From: Flavobacteriaceae bacterium
GTDB taxonomy: Bacteria > Bacteroidota > Bacteroidia > Flavobacteriales > Flavobacteriaceae
NCBI GenBank assembly: GCA_026992695.1
Contig: JALWYP010000515.1
Span: 1,633 to 10,278 of the forward strand
Length of the DNA stretch: 8,646 nt
Reading direction: 5' to 3'
Shown here: piece by piece, positions 6,700-8,646 of the stretch
Layout: each line of letters begins with the position of its first letter
Position numbering within the stretch: position 1 is the stretch's first letter
The notes under the pieces: generated by a model
The model's input: only the letters and a program-made list of their open reading frames with translations
Database searches by the model: none
Told to the model about the DNA's origin: nothing
Program-made: the position numbers and the translations under genes

Positions 6700-7560
6700 A
6701 TGAAAAAATATATCTGTATTCTATTTATCCTTATTGGTAGTACCCTTATTGCACAAGAAGAAGATTCAGGTTCGGTAATACAAACATTAACTCCTTCAAA
6801 ACTTATTGATAAAGGCACTTACGACCTTAAGTGGTTTAACAACATGTATACGCAAACCAAGAGTACTTTTTCTTCCGGAAAAGAGCCCAGACAAACCTAT
6901 TTTACTTCTACACTAGAGGCATACACCGGTGTAAGCAATAATAAACGCATAAATATAGGTGTAATTTTACGTTTACGAAGCAATGCAATAGCAGACAGAA
7001 AAGCCTTTGATGTTTTTAAATTCGACGGTGAATCGGGAACGGCGCGTTCGGGGTTAACGGCTATTGCTCCTTCGGTGAAATTTGTTCCTTTTAAAGAAAT
7101 TGGAAATTTTTCTATTCAAAGTTCGTTTTTCATTCCGCTGATTAAAAATGAAGTTAAAAATGGTGTTTTTTTAGAGCAAAATAGTATGGTTTGGCAAAAC
7201 CGATTGTTTTACGATTATACTTTTGATGGAGATACGTTTCAGTTTTTTGGAGAACTTAACACCGAGTTAAACTTGGGCGATAAAAATAAAAGTTTTGCAA
7301 ACAACAGTTTAAATCTTATTCCCGGCGTATTTTTTAGTTATTTTCCGTCTTCCAATTTTACGGTCTTAGTTTCGGGACAATATTTCCAGCGATTGGATTT
7401 AGGAAATAATTTTACGCAAACCTACCTGACTCTGGGTAGTGGTATTAAATACCAACTTACACAAGAACTTAATGTGGAAGTCTTGTATTCCAATTTTGTA
7501 ACAGGTACCAATACCGGTCTTGGCGAAACATTTAACATAGGCTTACGAGCGGTTTTTTAA
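6700..7560 (+). CDS. outer-membrane beta-barrel protein, unknown function
   Basis: A 286-aa secreted protein. I start it at the ATG at 6700, because MKKYICILFILIGSTLIAQ is a complete signal peptide with cleavage before QEE. The in-frame ATG at 6658 would put 14 residues in front of it. The mature part alternates polar and hydrophobic residues in strand-length blocks, with aromatic girdle-like stretches (TYLTLGSGIKYQL, NVEVLYSNF). It ends in ...GLRAVF; a terminal Phe is typical of barrel proteins inserted by the BAM complex. About 12 strands would fit, but this is a rough estimate. It lacks a TonB box, plug or OmpA domain. It lies 21 nt upstream of the GH113-like lipoprotein and is probably co-transcribed, which suggests a role at the cell surface with that enzyme (inference). 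I do not recognise the specific family. Confidence 0.75.
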   Translation: MKKYICILFILIGSTLIAQEEDSGSVIQTLTPSKLIDKGTYDLKWFNNMYTQTKSTFSSGKEPRQTYFTSTLEAYTGVSNNKRINIGVILRLRSNAIADRKAFDVFKFDGESGTARSGLTAIAPSVKFVPFKEIGNFSIQSSFFIPLIKNEVKNGVFLEQNSMVWQNRLFYDYTFDGDTFQFFGELNTELNLGDKNKSFANNSLNLIPGVFFSYFPSSNFTVLVSGQYFQRLDLGNNFTQTYLTLGSGIKYQLTQELNVEVLYSNFVTGTNTGLGETFNIGLRAVF

Positions 7561-7581
7561 TTATTTGCTACTTTAGCACTT

Positions 7582-8598
7582 ATGCGAAAACTATTTTTAT
7601 TGTTTATCCTATTTTTTTTTATGGTGCGCCTAACAGGTTGCAGCCAACAAACCGTTAAAAAAATAAACGGTGTGAGTTTGGTAGCCTCACCCAATGCTTT
7701 AATGCAAGAAAGTATAAACCCTTTGCTTGAAATTAATGCTAATTACGCATCTGTAATGCCTTTTGGGTTTATTAAAAACACCGAACATCCCGAGGTTTTT
7801 TTTAACACGGAAAGACAATGGTATGGTGAAACCAACGAAGGTGTTAAGCAATACATTGAATTGCTTCAAAAAAATAAAATTAAAATCATGCTAAAACCTC
7901 AAATATGGATTTGGCACGGTGAATATACCGGATTGTTAAAAATGACTTCGGAAGAACACTGGAAAGAATTAGAACAATCGTACGAAAAATTTATTTTAAA
8001 CTATGCAACATTAGCCGAAGAAACCCATTGCGAATTATTATGCATTGCTACTGAATTGGAACTTTTTATCAAACACAGACCTCAATATTGGGATGAATTA
8101 ATTAGTAAAATAAAAAAAGTTTATTCCGGAAAACTCACCTATGCTGCCAATTGGGACGAATACAAACGCGTACCTTTCTGGAAAAAAATGGATTATATAG
8201 GCATCGATGCCTATTTTCCAATCTCAAACAGCAAAACACCTACTTTAACCGAAGCTAAAAAAGGCTGGGCACGATGGAAATCCGAAATGAAAAACCTCTC
8301 TATTAAAACCAATAAAAAAATAATCTTTACCGAATACGGCTATCGAAGTATCGATTTTGCAGGTAAAGAACCTTGGACAACCCATAGAACTATTTCTGAA
8401 ACAAATTTAGCATCTCAAACCATATTATTACGTGCCCTTTTTGAAGAAATTTGGGACGAAAATTATTTTGCAGGTGGCTTTATTTGGAAATGGTTTGTAG
8501 ATCACAACAAGGTAGGTGGCGAAGAAAACAATAGATTTACACCGCAAAATAAACCCTCACAGAAACTAATACAACAACATTACAACCATGCAAATTAG
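7582..8598 (+). CDS. GH113-like beta-mannanase lipoprotein
   Basis: A 338-aa glycoside hydrolase with a TIM-barrel pattern resembling GH113, whose characterised members are endo-beta-1,4-mannanases with a retaining mechanism. Residues 1-20 are a lipoprotein signal with lipobox LTGC; C20 would be lipidated, placing the enzyme in the outer membrane or on the cell surface. Key elements in order: KPQIWIWHGEYTG (105-117), ATELE with E158 as likely acid/base, DYIGIDAYFP (204-213), TEYGYRS with E251 as likely nucleophile, and GGFIWKWF (298-305). Both catalytic Glu are present and the length is normal, so it should be active; substrate is inferred from family only. A T9 run (7612-7620) lies within the signal codons. 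A TACTTTAG box (7569-7576) in the 21-nt gap is a weak promoter candidate, but co-transcription with the barrel gene is more likely. Confidence 0.8.
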   Translation: MRKLFLLFILFFFMVRLTGCSQQTVKKINGVSLVASPNALMQESINPLLEINANYASVMPFGFIKNTEHPEVFFNTERQWYGETNEGVKQYIELLQKNKIKIMLKPQIWIWHGEYTGLLKMTSEEHWKELEQSYEKFILNYATLAEETHCELLCIATELELFIKHRPQYWDELISKIKKVYSGKLTYAANWDEYKRVPFWKKMDYIGIDAYFPISNSKTPTLTEAKKGWARWKSEMKNLSIKTNKKIIFTEYGYRSIDFAGKEPWTTHRTISETNLASQTILLRALFEEIWDENYFAGGFIWKWFVDHNKVGGEENNRFTPQNKPSQKLIQQHYNHAN

Positions 8599-8646
8599 AT
8601 TGATTTTGTTGTTTATGTTTATGACCGTTTCTTGTTTTTCACAAGA
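8588..8646 (+). CDS. secreted protein, N-terminal fragment (runs off the window)
   Basis: An ATG at 8588 overlaps the end of the GH113-like gene by 11 nt in another frame. It opens a signal peptide reading MQIRLILLFMFMTVSCFSQ, with a typical Bacteroidetes cleavage site before SQ/Q. Only 19 codons are present before the window ends, so the product is unknown. The overlap implies translational coupling with GH113 and membership of the same surface-directed operon. A lipoprotein reading (TVSC) is possible but Thr at -3 of the lipobox is poor, so type I cleavage is preferred. Confidence 0.7.
   Translation, partial: MQIRLILLFMFMTVSCFSQ

Noticed and set aside
6387..6740. Plus-strand open frame spanning the divergent promoter region
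   Set aside because: It runs antisense to the oxidoreductase start and overlaps the barrel signal peptide in another frame; composition does not look like a protein.
1..8646. CRISPR array, tRNA/rRNA, insertion sequence or att site
   Set aside because: No spaced direct repeats, tRNA-like cloverleaf, transposase motif or terminal inverted repeats were seen when reading both strands.

Overview
The window looks like chromosomal DNA of a Flavobacteriia-type Bacteroidetes. It is AT-rich. Predicted secreted proteins have signal peptides ending in ...AQ or ...SQ. Start codons lack clear Shine-Dalgarno sequences, and a TAnnTTTG-like -7 element (the Bacteroidetes housekeeping sigma motif) is visible. 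Genus and species cannot be read from it.

Left edge (1-316, minus strand): the start of a RelE/ParE-type toxin runs off the window. It is preceded by, and overlaps, its small antitoxin. Positions 284-511 are mostly non-coding, with one doubtful 32-codon ORF.

Centre (512-6560, minus strand): five tightly packed genes look like one operon. In transcription order they are a FAD/NAD(P)H-dependent oxidoreductase, a polytopic membrane protein with NapH/NosR-like cysteine motifs and two ferredoxin-type 4Fe-4S clusters, a dolichol-phosphate-mannose-synthase-like GT2 glycosyltransferase, a processive cellulose-synthase-like (CslA/CESA-type) GT2 with membrane segments, and an LpxR-type (DUF2219) outer-membrane lipid A 3'-O-deacylase. 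Junctions are ATGA overlaps of 4 nt or gaps of 6 and 18 nt. Two of the five have no ATG start: the small GT2 begins with TTG. The lpxR-like gene appears to begin with ATT at 1456, because its signal peptide and catalytic Asn-Asp lie upstream of the first TTG.

Right side (6700-8646, plus strand): across a 139-bp divergent promoter region lie an outer-membrane beta-barrel protein, a GH113-like beta-mannanase lipoprotein, and the first 19 codons of another secreted protein. The GH113 stop overlaps the start of that last gene.

Working picture (inference): one face of the locus builds or remodels the envelope (two GT2 enzymes, a lipid A deacylase, a cell-surface mannanase, a barrel protein). The other is an electron-transfer pair (NAD(P)H to FAD to membrane Fe-S protein). 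The pairing of a CslA-like synthase with a GH113 mannanase suggests a beta-mannan-like surface glycan with its own hydrolase. The redox pair inside the same operon has no obvious partner and is the least explained part.
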